From NCBI RefSeq assembly GCF_028621955.1, contig NZ_CP117516.1:2378001-2442000 (forward strand): a DNA stretch of 64,000 bases, written 5' to 3'. Positions 29,377 to 37,526 of the stretch are shown here, piece after piece. The notes under the pieces were generated by a model. It saw nothing but the letters and a program-made list of their open reading frames with translations, was not told the origin of the DNA and searched no databases. Both the position numbers and the translations under genes were made by a program. The DNA comes from Erythrobacter sp. BLCC-B19. GTDB lineage: Bacteria; Pseudomonadota; Alphaproteobacteria; Sphingomonadales; Sphingomonadaceae. Each line of letters starts with the position of its first letter. Position 1 is the first letter of the stretch.

Positions 29377-29772
29377 TCAGACCATCAGGATGTTCATCAC
29401 GGCGGTGGCAATCGGGCGGCTGCGGTCTGACTGCCAGGCCTCGACCGTGATGTTGGCATTGCGCCGTCCGAGGCGGGTGACCCGGCCGACCGCAAAGCTC
29501 GCCTGCGATTTGCCTGCGGCGAGATATTGCACGGTGATGTTGATCGGCTTCATCACCGGATCGCGCTCTGCGGCCAGAAGTGCGGTGCGCAAGGCGGCGT
29601 AGCCCGCATTCTCGAGCAGACCGGCGGTCGCCCCGCCATGGAAATGCTGCGGACGACCTTCGACCATCGCGCCGAAATCGACCGTCAGCACCGGCATCCC
29701 GCCCTCGGTCTCGCCCGTCAGCGTCAGGCCCAGAGAGCGGGCATAGGCGGGCAGTTCCAGCCCCTCAGGCAT
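29377..29772 (-). CDS. PaaI-family thioesterase (hot-dog fold), copy 1
   Basis: A 131-residue hot-dog protein of the PaaI type. The line FHGGATAGLLENAGYAAL carries the HGG(x)AG(x)LL pattern used to hold the acyl-CoA, and NITVQYLAAGK is the central strand. It probably cleaves an acyl-CoA thioester; the substrate is unknown. Its start overlaps the end of the second PaaI gene by 8 bases, so the two hot-dog proteins may pair as a heteromer. Confidence 0.87.
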   Translation of the reverse strand: MPEGLELPAYARSLGLTLTGETEGGMPVLTVDFGAMVEGRPQHFHGGATAGLLENAGYAALRTALLAAERDPVMKPINITVQYLAAGKSQASFAVGRVTRLGRRNANITVEAWQSDRSRPIATAVMNILMV

Positions 29773-30247
29773 GGCGGCCTCCTGTCAGCGCAGGGTTGGC
29801 CTCGCGCGGATCGGCGCCGATGGTCATGAAGCAGCCCGCCACGTGCGCGACCGGATCGGCGATCGTCTCGTCATAGGCGATCCCGCGCACGAAGGCGGCC
29901 GAGCGGGTGATGCGATAGCATTCGACCCGGCCCCTCACGCTCGCCCGTTCACGCGCGGGTCGCTGGTAATCGACCCTGAGGTCGAGTGTTGCCACGGGTT
30001 CGAAGCTGCCGCGCGTCTGCCAGATCGCCATGCCGCTCGCCATGTCCATCAGGCTGATGATCGGGCCGGAGGCGAGCACGTGCTGGCTCGAATCGCCGAT
30101 CAGATCCTCGCGCCAGGGCAGTTCCAGCTCGACCCAGTTGTCGCCCTGATCGGTGAACTTCAGGCCGAGCCAGCCGGTATGGCCATGGCGGAAGAACCAT
30201 TTCGATGCTTCGCGCGCGTCGAACCGGGCGGGGGCAGGTGTCGTCAT
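29765..30247 (-). CDS. PaaI-family thioesterase (hot-dog fold), copy 2
   Basis: A 160-residue hot-dog protein (PWREDLIGDSSQHVLASGPIISLMDMASGMAIW, then LDLRVDYQRPARE). The active-site segment has SGPIISLMD where classic PaaI has HGGxxxxLxD, so it may have weaker or altered activity. It precedes copy 1 and overlaps it by 8 bases. The start ATG at 30247 is preferred to the longer reading from 30259. Confidence 0.83.
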   Translation of the reverse strand: MTTPAPARFDAREASKWFFRHGHTGWLGLKFTDQGDNWVELELPWREDLIGDSSQHVLASGPIISLMDMASGMAIWQTRGSFEPVATLDLRVDYQRPARERASVRGRVECYRITRSAAFVRGIAYDETIADPVAHVAGCFMTIGADPREANPALTGGRHA

Positions 30248-30326
30248 GGCCTCGCGCATAGGAGGGCAGGCCGGGCGCTTACAATCCCCTAAATGCGCTG
30301 GTGCCGCGGCAGAGGGCGGGCCAGAC

Positions 30327-30485
30327 CTATTGTTTCAGCAGCACGATGACCACGAACACCGCGACCAGCACCATCGCCGCCAGCAGCCACCACCAGCAGC
30401 CCGAACGCTTGCGTCGGTCGGGGCCTCCGGACAAAGCCACATCGGCCACCACTTCGACCACTTCGCCGACGACATCCTCGATCAC
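30327..30485 (-). CDS. small single-pass membrane protein downstream of ruvX
   Basis: A 52-codon gene with GTG start one base after the ruvX stop TAG (TAGGTG). The N-terminal half is acidic (IEDVVGEVVEVVADVALSGG), followed by RRKR and a C-terminal hydrophobic helix (about 31-50, rich in W, L and V) ending LLKQ. The topology suggests a tail-anchored protein with the acidic part in the cytoplasm. Translational coupling to ruvX supports that it is real. No family recognised. The plus-strand reading of the same region is judged to be a shadow. Confidence 0.65.
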   Translation of the reverse strand: MIEDVVGEVVEVVADVALSGGPDRRKRSGCWWWLLAAMVLVAVFVVIVLLKQ

Positions 30486-30974
30486 CTACAGCACGCCCCC
30501 TGCCAGCCGGTCGATCGCGCCTTGCAGGATCACCGCTGCCGCATGGGCATCGATCGCGGCGGCGCGCTTGGCGCGGCTCATGTCCATGCCGATCATCGCG
30601 GCCTCGGCGGCCTGGGTCGACCAGCGTTCATCCCACAGCAGGATGGGCAGGGCGAAGGCCTCGGCCATGTTGCGGGCATAGGCGCGAGAGGCCTGCGCGC
30701 GCGGGCCTTCGGAGCCATCCATGTTGCGCGGCAGACCAAGGACGATGCCCCTGACCGAGCGGCTCTTGATCAGCGCAGCAAGCGTATCGCGGTCGCGGCC
30801 CCACTTGCCGCGCTGGATTGTGGTGTTGTTGGTGGCAAAGCGCCAGCCTGCATCGCACAGCGCCGTCCCCAGCGTCTTGGTGCCTAGGTCAAGGCCGAGC
30901 AATACGCCGCCCGCCTCGCCCACCGCGTCGCCGAAACCGCGCGCGTCCTCGAAGATCAGGCTTGCGGCTTCCAC
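30486..30974 (-). CDS. ruvX: Holliday junction resolvase-like protein RuvX (YqgF)
   Basis: A 162-residue RNase H-fold protein of the YqgF family, essential in many bacteria and linked to 16S pre-rRNA 5' processing as well as to Holliday junctions. The first acidic line is LLGLDLGTKTLGTA, the second VLGLPRNMDGSEG, and WDERWSTQAAE carries the third. The GTG start at 30974 overlaps the preceding DUF3089 gene by 19 bases. A later start would still leave the domain complete. Confidence 0.93.
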   Translation of the reverse strand: MEAASLIFEDARGFGDAVGEAGGVLLGLDLGTKTLGTALCDAGWRFATNNTTIQRGKWGRDRDTLAALIKSRSVRGIVLGLPRNMDGSEGPRAQASRAYARNMAEAFALPILLWDERWSTQAAEAAMIGMDMSRAKRAAAIDAHAAAVILQGAIDRLAGGVL

Positions 30975-32101
30975 GCCTCGGCCCTGCGGATCACGTCGGC
31001 CTTGGTGTTCGCCCAGAACAGCGGCAGGTCATAGACGTGGTAATTGTTGCCCGGCAGCACATAGGCGCCCATTTCGGGCGGCGGACCGATCAGCAGCAGC
31101 CCGCGCGCATCGCAGCGCGCCGGGACAAGCGCGGGCTGGAGCGTGCCCTTCTCCATGCTGTCTTCCGGCACCAACGTGCCGAGGTTGGCGCTGGCGGGCG
31201 CGCTGCCTCCGGGGGTGCCGGTCAGCGGATTGGTGCACAGCATCGGATCGCTGCCCGGAGCCTTGCCATCGAGCGCCGGGCCAGCCGCATAGGCATCCAG
31301 CACCAGCGCCGGATCGGCCGGTTCGGCAAAGCTCGACCAGCTGATCACGCAGCCGGTCTGATCGGGCGCGGCGCAGGCGGGGATGCCCATGGCGGGCAGA
31401 TCATGCAGCGTCGACACCGGCCAGCCGATCACATAGGCCGCCACCAGCCGCGCGGCGGTGGGCGTGCCCTTGACCTCCTCGGCGATCAGGCGCTTGACGT
31501 GCAGCGCGCCTTGCGAATGGCCCGCCAGAACAATCGGCGTCTTCGGATCGACCGTGGCAAGGAAAAACCGGAACGCCTCGCGCACATCGGCATAGGCCGC
31601 GTCAATGGCTTGCTTGCCCTCGGCAGCATCGGTCAGGAACGCGCCCATCGTTGCCTGCCGGTAACGCGGTGCCCAGATTTCGGATGCCGCGTTGAAGGGG
31701 CTGGCCATGCCGCGCAGATAGATGCGGGCGATCCGTTCGGCTTCCGGGTCGCCGCCATTTTCGAGCGGGGCGTTCCAGCTGGCGCGGTTCACATAGCTCG
31801 TCGGGTGGACGAAGAAGACGGCGAATTGCGCCTTGGGCTCGGCCGGGGTGGGCAAGGTGCCGCGATCGCCGGCATAGACCGGCTGCCAGCGTGCCGGATC
31901 GCTCACCCCGATGCCGGGCCGCGAATACCACAGGGCGGGGCTCTCATAGGCATTGGCGTCAAGCGGCTTGACCGGCGCAAACGGGGCTGAGGGCACCGTC
32001 GCCCACTTGGTGAGCGTTGCCGGAAAGAGCGCCAGCGCGAAGCCGGCTGCGATCACCAGAACAGTGCACAAAGCGACGAGATAGAGGAACTTGCGGGCCA
32101 T
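30956..32101 (-). CDS. DUF3089 family alpha/beta hydrolase-like protein
   Basis: A 381-residue protein with an N-terminal membrane anchor or signal (FLYLVALCTVLVIAAGFALAL, residues 5-25) and a DUF3089 alpha/beta hydrolase domain. The nucleophile elbow is LAGHSQGALHVKRLI (Ser near residue 200), and HPTSYVNRASWNAPL near 98 is a typical DUF3089 line. No substrate is known. It lies leftward between lepB and ruvX and overlaps ruvX by 19 bases. Confidence 0.85.
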   Translation of the reverse strand: MARKFLYLVALCTVLVIAAGFALALFPATLTKWATVPSAPFAPVKPLDANAYESPALWYSRPGIGVSDPARWQPVYAGDRGTLPTPAEPKAQFAVFFVHPTSYVNRASWNAPLENGGDPEAERIARIYLRGMASPFNAASEIWAPRYRQATMGAFLTDAAEGKQAIDAAYADVREAFRFFLATVDPKTPIVLAGHSQGALHVKRLIAEEVKGTPTAARLVAAYVIGWPVSTLHDLPAMGIPACAAPDQTGCVISWSSFAEPADPALVLDAYAAGPALDGKAPGSDPMLCTNPLTGTPGGSAPASANLGTLVPEDSMEKGTLQPALVPARCDARGLLLIGPPPEMGAYVLPGNNYHVYDLPLFWANTKADVIRRAEAWKPQA

Positions 32102-32121
32102 GCTTGGGGCGCCTCGTCAGG

Positions 32122-33003
32122 TTACTTCGTGGGTTGTCCCTCGGCCAGCGGGGGGCGCAGCGTCGTCCACGCCCGGTCGCCGCGCAGGCTGGAGAACCAG
32201 GTCGCCGGGTTCCAGGTGGTCGAACCATCGAGGCTGAAGGTGATGAACTCCGCGCGCCCGCCGATATTGGCCATCGGCACCGGCCCGCCCAGACCATCGG
32301 CAATCGCAGGCGCGCGGCTATCGGCGGAAAGATCGCGGTTGTCGCCCATCACGAAGACCGAGTCCGCCGGAACGGTGATTTCCTCGTAATTGTCGAGATC
32401 CTGATCGCGGTAGTCGATGGTGAGATAGGTCGCGCCGTTCGGCAGCGTCTCGCGCCAGGTCGGCGGGTCGAAATAGTCGCGCCCATCGGGGCCGGTCTTG
32501 CGGAACTGCTCGAAGGCCTCGAGGCACGGGCGGCCATCCTTGCACAGCAGATCAGGCTCGAACGGCAGGCGCACCGGTGGCACGACTTCGCGCTTGATCG
32601 GCTGACCATTGAGGATGATCTGCCCGTTCTTCACCGCGATCCGATCCCCCGGCAGGGCGACGACGCGCTTGATGTAATCGACATCGTCATCCGGATGCAC
32701 CGGGATCACGATGTCGCCATATTCCGGGGTCGCCGGCCAGATCCGGGTCTTGCTGCGGGGCAGCAGGTGGAAGCTCGCCGAGGCCCATGACCAGCCATAG
32801 GGATATTTGCTCACCACCAGCCGATCGCCGACCCACAGGCTCGGCATCATCGAGGTCGAGGGGATGTAGAACGGCTTGGCGACCAGGCTGTGGAACGCCA
32901 GCACGGCGAGCAGCATCAGCGCCAGACCCCTGATTTCGGCAAGCCAGTTGACCTTTTCCGGGGCGTCGCTGTCAGTCACGGGCGGGCTTTCGATTGTTGC
33001 CAT
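32122..33003 (-). CDS. lepB: signal peptidase I
   Basis: A 293-residue type I signal peptidase that removes signal peptides on the periplasmic face of the inner membrane. It has one N-terminal membrane segment (about 26-42), the catalytic serine S51 in IPSTSMMPSL, and the lysine K112 in YIKRVVALPGD; VMGDNRDLSADSR is the third signature. It sits directly after acpS (11-base gap), the usual order pdxJ-acpS-lepB in alphaproteobacteria, although here a small membrane-protein gene and a palindromic stretch intervene between pdxJ and acpS. Confidence 0.96.
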   Translation of the reverse strand: MATIESPPVTDSDAPEKVNWLAEIRGLALMLLAVLAFHSLVAKPFYIPSTSMMPSLWVGDRLVVSKYPYGWSWASASFHLLPRSKTRIWPATPEYGDIVIPVHPDDDVDYIKRVVALPGDRIAVKNGQIILNGQPIKREVVPPVRLPFEPDLLCKDGRPCLEAFEQFRKTGPDGRDYFDPPTWRETLPNGATYLTIDYRDQDLDNYEEITVPADSVFVMGDNRDLSADSRAPAIADGLGGPVPMANIGGRAEFITFSLDGSTTWNPATWFSSLRGDRAWTTLRPPLAEGQPTK

Positions 33004-33013
33004 GGGGCGGCTT

Positions 33014-33415
33014 TCACAGGGGGACGGCTTCGATGATCACGAAGGCCTGCGCCCAGGGGTGATCGTCAGTCAGGGTTAAGTGAATGCGCGCCTCATGCCC
33101 GTGCGGCGTCATTTCTTCAAGCCGCAAAGCCGCCCCGCCGGTGAGCGCGAGGGTCGGCGCGCCCGAGGGCGCGTTGACGACGCCGATGTCTTTCATGAAC
33201 ACCCCGCGCCTGAATCCTGTGCCGACGGCCTTGGAAAACGCCTCCTTGGCGGCGAAGCGCTTGGCGTAGGTTCCGGCAATGGTGAAGGGGCGGCGGCGCG
33301 CCTTGGCGATTTCGATGTCGGTGAACACCCGGTTCTCGAACCGCTCGCCGTAGCGGGCGATAGAGTTCGCGATCCGCTCGATATTGCAGAGGTCGCTGCC
33401 CATGCCGATGATCAA
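33014..33415 (-). CDS. acpS: holo-[acyl-carrier-protein] synthase
   Basis: AcpS attaches 4'-phosphopantetheine from CoA to acyl carrier protein. The 133-residue protein starts with the family line (M)[14 protein letters not shown] and contains [17 protein letters not shown], the Mg2+/CoA site. The TTG at 33415 is the start: GGAGGTG stands at the right distance before it and it alone gives the complete N-terminus. It is followed by lepB. Confidence 0.95.
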   Translation of the reverse strand: MIIGMGSDLCNIERIANSIARYGERFENRVFTDIEIAKARRRPFTIAGTYAKRFAAKEAFSKAVGTGFRRGVFMKDIGVVNAPSGAPTLALTGGAALRLEEMTPHGHEARIHLTLTDDHPWAQAFVIIEAVPL

Positions 33416-33435
33416 GTGACACCTCCGATGGTTGC

Positions 33436-33540
33436 GCTGAACCGGTCGCGCAGCGACCGCAAGGCCGACCGGCCGCCCGCAGCGACGCGGCCTTCAGGCC
33501 GTGTGAGCGAGGATATCGCTCGCCGGAGGGCGAGCGTAAT
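33436..33540. repeat. structured palindromic intergenic element
   Basis: About 105 bases of nested perfect palindromes: CGGTCGC/GCGACCG (near 33446-33462), a GGCCTtcAGGCC palindrome, a GAGCGAGGATATCGCTC imperfect palindrome, and CGCTCGCC/CGGCGAGCG on the opposite strand. It separates the small membrane-protein gene from acpS in the same direction. It looks like an interspersed repeat (REP/ERIC class) or an RNA processing site. No second copy is in this window. Confidence 0.55.
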
Positions 33541-33824
33541 CATGAAAACGCCCTCGCGAAAACCATCACCAGCAGCCCCACCGCGATCACGTGCAGCATC
33601 ACTTGGCTCTTGAAAAGCGGGTGCGCAAAGTCGCCCTTGGCCACCCGGATCGCGCCGACATAGCCGAAGATCATCAGCACCAGCCAGCCGACCGCGAAGA
33701 CCCGCATCACGCCCGTATTCAGCGAAAACCCGAGAAAGCCCACCGCCAGTAGAAACAGCCCCGCCGCGCCAAAGGCCCAGCGTTTCTGTTCGCTGGTGAG
33801 GGCGGGGAGATCGGGCTCGCTCAC
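33540..33824 (-). CDS. small three-helix membrane protein (unknown)
   Basis: A 94-residue protein with three predicted membrane segments (about 17-34, 37-57, 73-92). The GTG start at 33824 overlaps the pdxJ stop (GTGA), so it is coupled to pdxJ. No family was recognised; the position within the pdxJ-acpS-lepB run suggests a housekeeping envelope role, which is inference. Confidence 0.75.
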   Translation of the reverse strand: MSEPDLPALTSEQKRWAFGAAGLFLLAVGFLGFSLNTGVMRVFAVGWLVLMIFGYVGAIRVAKGDFAHPLFKSQVMLHVIAVGLLVMVFARAFS

Positions 33825-34594
33825 CGAGCTTCGTCCATCAATTCGCGCATCCGGCGGATCGCGCCTTCAAGCCCGACGAACACCGCCTCGCCGATCAGAT
33901 AGTGGCCGATGTTGAGTTCGGCGATCTGGGGGATGGCGGCGATCGGCTGGACGTTGTCGAAGGTGAGGCCGTGGCCCGCGTGGGGCTCGATCCCGTTCTT
34001 GGCGGCGAGGGCTGCCATATCGGTGATGCGCTTCAATTCGCGCGACACCCGCTCGCCGTCACCATCGAGGAAGGCGTGGGCATATTCGCCCGTGTGGAAC
34101 TCCACCACCGGCGCGCCGAGGCGAAGCGCGGCGTCCAATTGCCGCTCGTCGGCCTCGATGAACAGCGAGACGCGGATGCCTGCGCTGCGCAGTTCCTCGC
34201 AGATCGGCACCAGCGTGTTGTGCATCCCTGCCGCATCCAATCCGCCCTCGGTGGTGCGCTCCTCGCGCTTTTCGGGGACGATGCAGGCGGCGTGGGGCTT
34301 GTGCTTGAGCGCGATGGCCAGCATCTCGGGCGTGGCGGCCATTTCGAGGTTGAGCGGCAGATTGGTTGCCGCCTGGATGCGCGCGAGGTCCTCGTCGCGG
34401 ATATGGCGGCGGTCTTCGCGCAGGTGCGCGGTGATGCCGTCGCCGCCGACCGCCGCGACAATCTCGGCCGCGCGCACCGGATCGGGATGATCCCCGCCGC
34501 GCGCGTTGCGGATGGTGGCGACGTGGTCGATATTGACGCCCAATCTGAGATGGTTGGGGCGCAGGTGGGAGGGGGACAGGGTGTGGTTCATCAT
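33821..34594 (-). CDS. pdxJ: pyridoxine 5'-phosphate synthase
   Basis: PdxJ condenses 1-deoxyxylulose 5-phosphate with 3-amino-2-oxopropyl phosphate to give pyridoxine 5'-phosphate. The 257-residue TIM-barrel protein shows LRLGVNIDHVATIRNARGG, HLREDRRHI, NLEMAATPEM, FIEAD, EFHTGEYA and the C-terminal NIGHYLIGEAVF, all characteristic. It begins with ATGATG (34594 or 34591), overlapping the stop of the upstream serine-hydrolase gene. Confidence 0.96.
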   Translation of the reverse strand: MMNHTLSPSHLRPNHLRLGVNIDHVATIRNARGGDHPDPVRAAEIVAAVGGDGITAHLREDRRHIRDEDLARIQAATNLPLNLEMAATPEMLAIALKHKPHAACIVPEKREERTTEGGLDAAGMHNTLVPICEELRSAGIRVSLFIEADERQLDAALRLGAPVVEFHTGEYAHAFLDGDGERVSRELKRITDMAALAAKNGIEPHAGHGLTFDNVQPIAAIPQIAELNIGHYLIGEAVFVGLEGAIRRMRELMDEAR

Positions 34595-35625
34595 GTTTTC
34601 CGGCAGGCGACCGCAGAGAGCAGGTCGTACGACAATCCCTCGCCACTCCAAACTTCGCCGAACGCATAATCGGCTTCCGACTTCCCGGCAAAGACGACCA
34701 GCGCCACGCCCCGCTCGGGCAGGATGAAGTTGCGCGCCTGATAGCCGCCGATTGCGCCGCGCCGCTCGATGATGCGCACCGGTGCGTCGCAACCGTGGAG
34801 CGGCAGGGTCGCGTCCCATTGGGCCAGCGCAGTATAGCCCAGTTGCGGATCGCCGCGCCACATCTCGGCACGCGCGGCCTCGCCAAGCAAGCGGCCCGCC
34901 ATCAGGGCACGATCATAGGCGAGGAGGTTTTGCGCGGTTCCCGAAAACCCGCCTGCGGCCCCGTAGTTCGCGATGTCCTGCGGCGGTGCGGCATCGACAC
35001 CCGGGGCGAGGCGCGTGGCCAGCGTGACGAAACCCGCCTCGCCCATGCCCGCGGGCTCGACCAGCCGCTTGCGCATCAGCGCGGCGATGTCCTGCCCGGT
35101 GGTGCGTTCCAGCACGCGCGCCGCCAGCAGCGTGTCGCAATTGGTGTAGTCGAAGTCCCCGCCCGGCGCGCGCGTCCGGCGCGCGACGCACAGCATGGGA
35201 TCGAGCGGCTTCGCGCCCGTCCAGTCGAATGCGGGATCGTCCTCGGGGTCGTAGAGGCCCGACTGGTGGCGCAGAAGCTGGCGCAGCGACGGGGCCGGCG
35301 GGCCGTCTTCGGGCCAATCGGCCAGCCACTTCGACACCGGGGTGTCGAGATCGAGCCTTCCGGCCTCGACCTCCTGCATCACGACCGTCGCGACGAGTTG
35401 CTTGGTGACCGAGGCCCACGGCCAGGTCGCGCCCGGCTGGCGGCCCTCGCTTGCCCAGGTCAGCCCGTCGAAGGCCCCGCCGCTCACGGCAATTTCGCCA
35501 TCGAAGGCGTAGGCCGACAGAACGACATCAGGGATCGTCCGCGGATCGCCGACCCAGTCGCCTTGCGGCGCGTCCTTTGCGGCGGTGAGTAGGCAGAGTG
35601 CAGCAAGTGCCGCCAGTTTGCGCAT
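34591..35625 (-). CDS. serine hydrolase, beta-lactamase/class C family
   Basis: A 344-residue secreted protein with signal peptide (MRKLAALAALCLLTA). The penicillin-recognising fold is suggested by SVTK (S-x-x-K, WASVTKQLVATVVM) and YTN (FDYTNCDTLLAARVLE), the Tyr-x-Asn motif; HQSGLYDPEDD and the C-terminal GGYQARNFILPERG are typical. It may be an esterase or a D,D-peptidase-like enzyme rather than a true lactamase. The ATG at 35625 is preferred to the preceding TTG, with AAGGA upstream. It lies just after pyrE and before pdxJ. Confidence 0.83.
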   Translation of the reverse strand: MRKLAALAALCLLTAAKDAPQGDWVGDPRTIPDVVLSAYAFDGEIAVSGGAFDGLTWASEGRQPGATWPWASVTKQLVATVVMQEVEAGRLDLDTPVSKWLADWPEDGPPAPSLRQLLRHQSGLYDPEDDPAFDWTGAKPLDPMLCVARRTRAPGGDFDYTNCDTLLAARVLERTTGQDIAALMRKRLVEPAGMGEAGFVTLATRLAPGVDAAPPQDIANYGAAGGFSGTAQNLLAYDRALMAGRLLGEAARAEMWRGDPQLGYTALAQWDATLPLHGCDAPVRIIERRGAIGGYQARNFILPERGVALVVFAGKSEADYAFGEVWSGEGLSYDLLSAVACRKT

Positions 35626-35628
35626 CAA

Positions 35629-36210
35629 TTATTCCTTCCGGCTGCCGGGTTTCGTAACCTCTACGGCTGCCAGCGCCTCGGGGATGTCATTCTCGTCATA
35701 GGTCGGGAAATCAATGGCGAGCAGGGGATAGAAAGGCACGCCCAGATCGACCGATCCGCAGGAGCGGTCGATGATTGCACATTCCGCGATCACTTCGCCG
35801 CCCTCGCGCGCAACGGCGGCGATGGCCTCGCGGCTGGAGAGGCCGGTGGTGACCACGTCTTCCACCATCAGCACCTTGGCGCCCTTCGAAAGCGCGAAGC
35901 CGCGCCGCAGGTGGAACACGCCGTCGGGCCGCTCAAGGAACAGGGCGTCCTTGCCCAGCGCCCGGCCCACTTCATGGCCGATGATGATCCCGCCCATCGC
36001 CGGGGAGACGACCACATCCACCGCCGCGCGCACCTCTGCGGGGATGCCTGCCACCACCGCTTCGGCCAGCCGGGCCGCCCGCGCAGGGTTCATCAGCACA
36101 CGGGCGCATTGCAGGTAATGTCCGCTATGCCGGCCTGAGGACAGTTTGAAATGTCCTTCAAGCAAAGCACCCGAGCTGCGGAATTCGGCCAGAACTTCGT
36201 CTTGCGTCAC
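35629..36210 (-). CDS. pyrE: orotate phosphoribosyltransferase
   Basis: PyrE joins orotate to PRPP to form OMP in pyrimidine synthesis. The 193-residue protein has the PRPP motif VLMVEDVVTTGLSS (residues about 115-128) and GHYLQCARVL, DVVVSPAMGGIIIGHEVGRALG. The GTG start has GAGGA upstream. It is the first gene of the leftward block with the serine hydrolase and pdxJ, divergent from coxB. Confidence 0.95.
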   Translation of the reverse strand: MTQDEVLAEFRSSGALLEGHFKLSSGRHSGHYLQCARVLMNPARAARLAEAVVAGIPAEVRAAVDVVVSPAMGGIIIGHEVGRALGKDALFLERPDGVFHLRRGFALSKGAKVLMVEDVVTTGLSSREAIAAVAREGGEVIAECAIIDRSCGSVDLGVPFYPLLAIDFPTYDENDIPEALAAVEVTKPGSRKE

Positions 36211-36456
36211 TGGGTATCCTCGTGAGAAATATAGGGGAACAGGCCGACTTGCGCGAGGGACATGGGCCTTTGCATAATTTTCTCCCTAGAAGCGCTTGAG
36301 GCACTCGGCAAGCGCGGCTAAGGGCGAGGTTGAAGCTGGCCTCAGGGCTGGCCAAACGCCGTTCCGTAGCGGGTCTCGAGGGGGCTTGCCGCCGGGCGGT
36401 ATGGGATCAGATTCGAACCACTTGGACACATGATCATGGGTCAGAGGGACACCCGT

Positions 36457-37488
36457 ATGAAAAAGGCTATTCTGGCGGCGGTTGCTGCCGGGCTCGCGGC
36501 GTTTGCGCCTGTGAGCCTTTCGGCGCAGGACGCCGCCCCCGCTGCTCCGGCTGCCGCTGTCGAAGCGCCTGCGGCCACCACCGCAGCCGCGCCCGCCGAT
36601 GCTGTCGCGACCGCAGCTGCCCCGGCCGAGGCTGCTGCCAGCACCTACACTCCGATGGCCCCGACCAAGGGCAAGGGGATGCCGACCTCCTACGAGGACG
36701 ACCCCGCCAAGAGCCTGACCTTCCAGGATCAGTATTCCGCCAATGGCGAATATGCGCTGTGGATGCATGACAGCATCCTGCTGCCGGTGATCACTGTCAT
36801 CAGCCTGTTCGTGCTTGGCCTGCTGCTGTTCGTGGTGGTTCGCTTCAACCGCAAGGCTAACCCGGTTGCCTCGAAGACCACCCACAACACCCTGATCGAA
36901 GTCGTCTGGACGATCGTTCCTGTGATCATCCTGGTGCTGATCGCGGTGCCCTCGATCACGCTGCTGGCGCGCCAGTACGAAACCCCGCCCGCCGACGCGG
37001 TCACCATCAAGGCGACCGGTTATCAGTGGTACTGGGGCTACACCTATCCCGACCATGGCGAGATCGAAGTGATCTCGAATATGCTCGACGAGGCCGAGGC
37101 GCTGAAGCGCGGCGAGCCGCACCAGCTGGCGGTCGACAATCGCATGGTCGTGCCCGCGGGCGTGCCGCTGCGCATCCAGACCACCGCCGACAGCGTGATC
37201 CACGCCTTCGCGGTGCCTTCGCTGTGGTTCAAGATGGACGCGGTGCCGGGCCGTCTCAACGAGAAGCTCCTGACCATCAAGGAGCCGGGCGTGTACTACG
37301 GCCAGTGTTCGGAACTGTGCGGCGCGCGTCACGGCTATATGCCGATCGTCGTCGAAGCGCTGCCCCCGGCTGAATTTGCCGCATGGGTCAAGGCGCAGGG
37401 CGGCTCGATGCCCGGTGAGGCGGAGGCGGCTCCGGCTGCTGCGCCCGCCGCTGATGCTGCCGCTGCTGCGCCTGCCGCCGCAAGCTGA
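36457..37488 (+). CDS. coxB: cytochrome c oxidase subunit II
   Basis: Subunit II of the aa3-type oxidase accepts electrons from cytochrome c at its CuA centre. The 343-residue protein has a signal peptide (MKKAILAAVAAGLAAFAPVSLSAQ), an unusually long Ala/Pro-rich linker (about 24-70), two membrane helices (near 110-132 and 150-172) and the CuA site CSELCGARHGYM with its partner HAFAVPS histidine. The C-terminus is again Ala-rich. The start at 36457 follows GAGGG. The 246 bases upstream separate it from divergent pyrE and should hold the operon promoter. Confidence 0.96.
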   Translation: MKKAILAAVAAGLAAFAPVSLSAQDAAPAAPAAAVEAPAATTAAAPADAVATAAAPAEAAASTYTPMAPTKGKGMPTSYEDDPAKSLTFQDQYSANGEYALWMHDSILLPVITVISLFVLGLLLFVVVRFNRKANPVASKTTHNTLIEVVWTIVPVIILVLIAVPSITLLARQYETPPADAVTIKATGYQWYWGYTYPDHGEIEVISNMLDEAEALKRGEPHQLAVDNRMVVPAGVPLRIQTTADSVIHAFAVPSLWFKMDAVPGRLNEKLLTIKEPGVYYGQCSELCGARHGYMPIVVEALPPAEFAAWVKAQGGSMPGEAEAAPAAAPAADAAAAAPAAAS

Positions 37489-37526
37489 CATAGAGACAAG
37501 ACAATAAGCGAAGAGAGTAGCTGACC

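Noticed and set aside
33416..33613. open frame across the palindromic block with tail [18 protein letters not shown]
   Set aside because: The low-complexity translation follows from the palindromes; it overlaps real genes at both ends. Treated as a repeat, not a protein.
36390..36435. TTCGAA stretch resembling a tRNA T-loop upstream of coxB
   Set aside because: The bases around it do not form a T-arm or an acceptor stem, and no D- or anticodon arm could be drawn. No tRNA is called.
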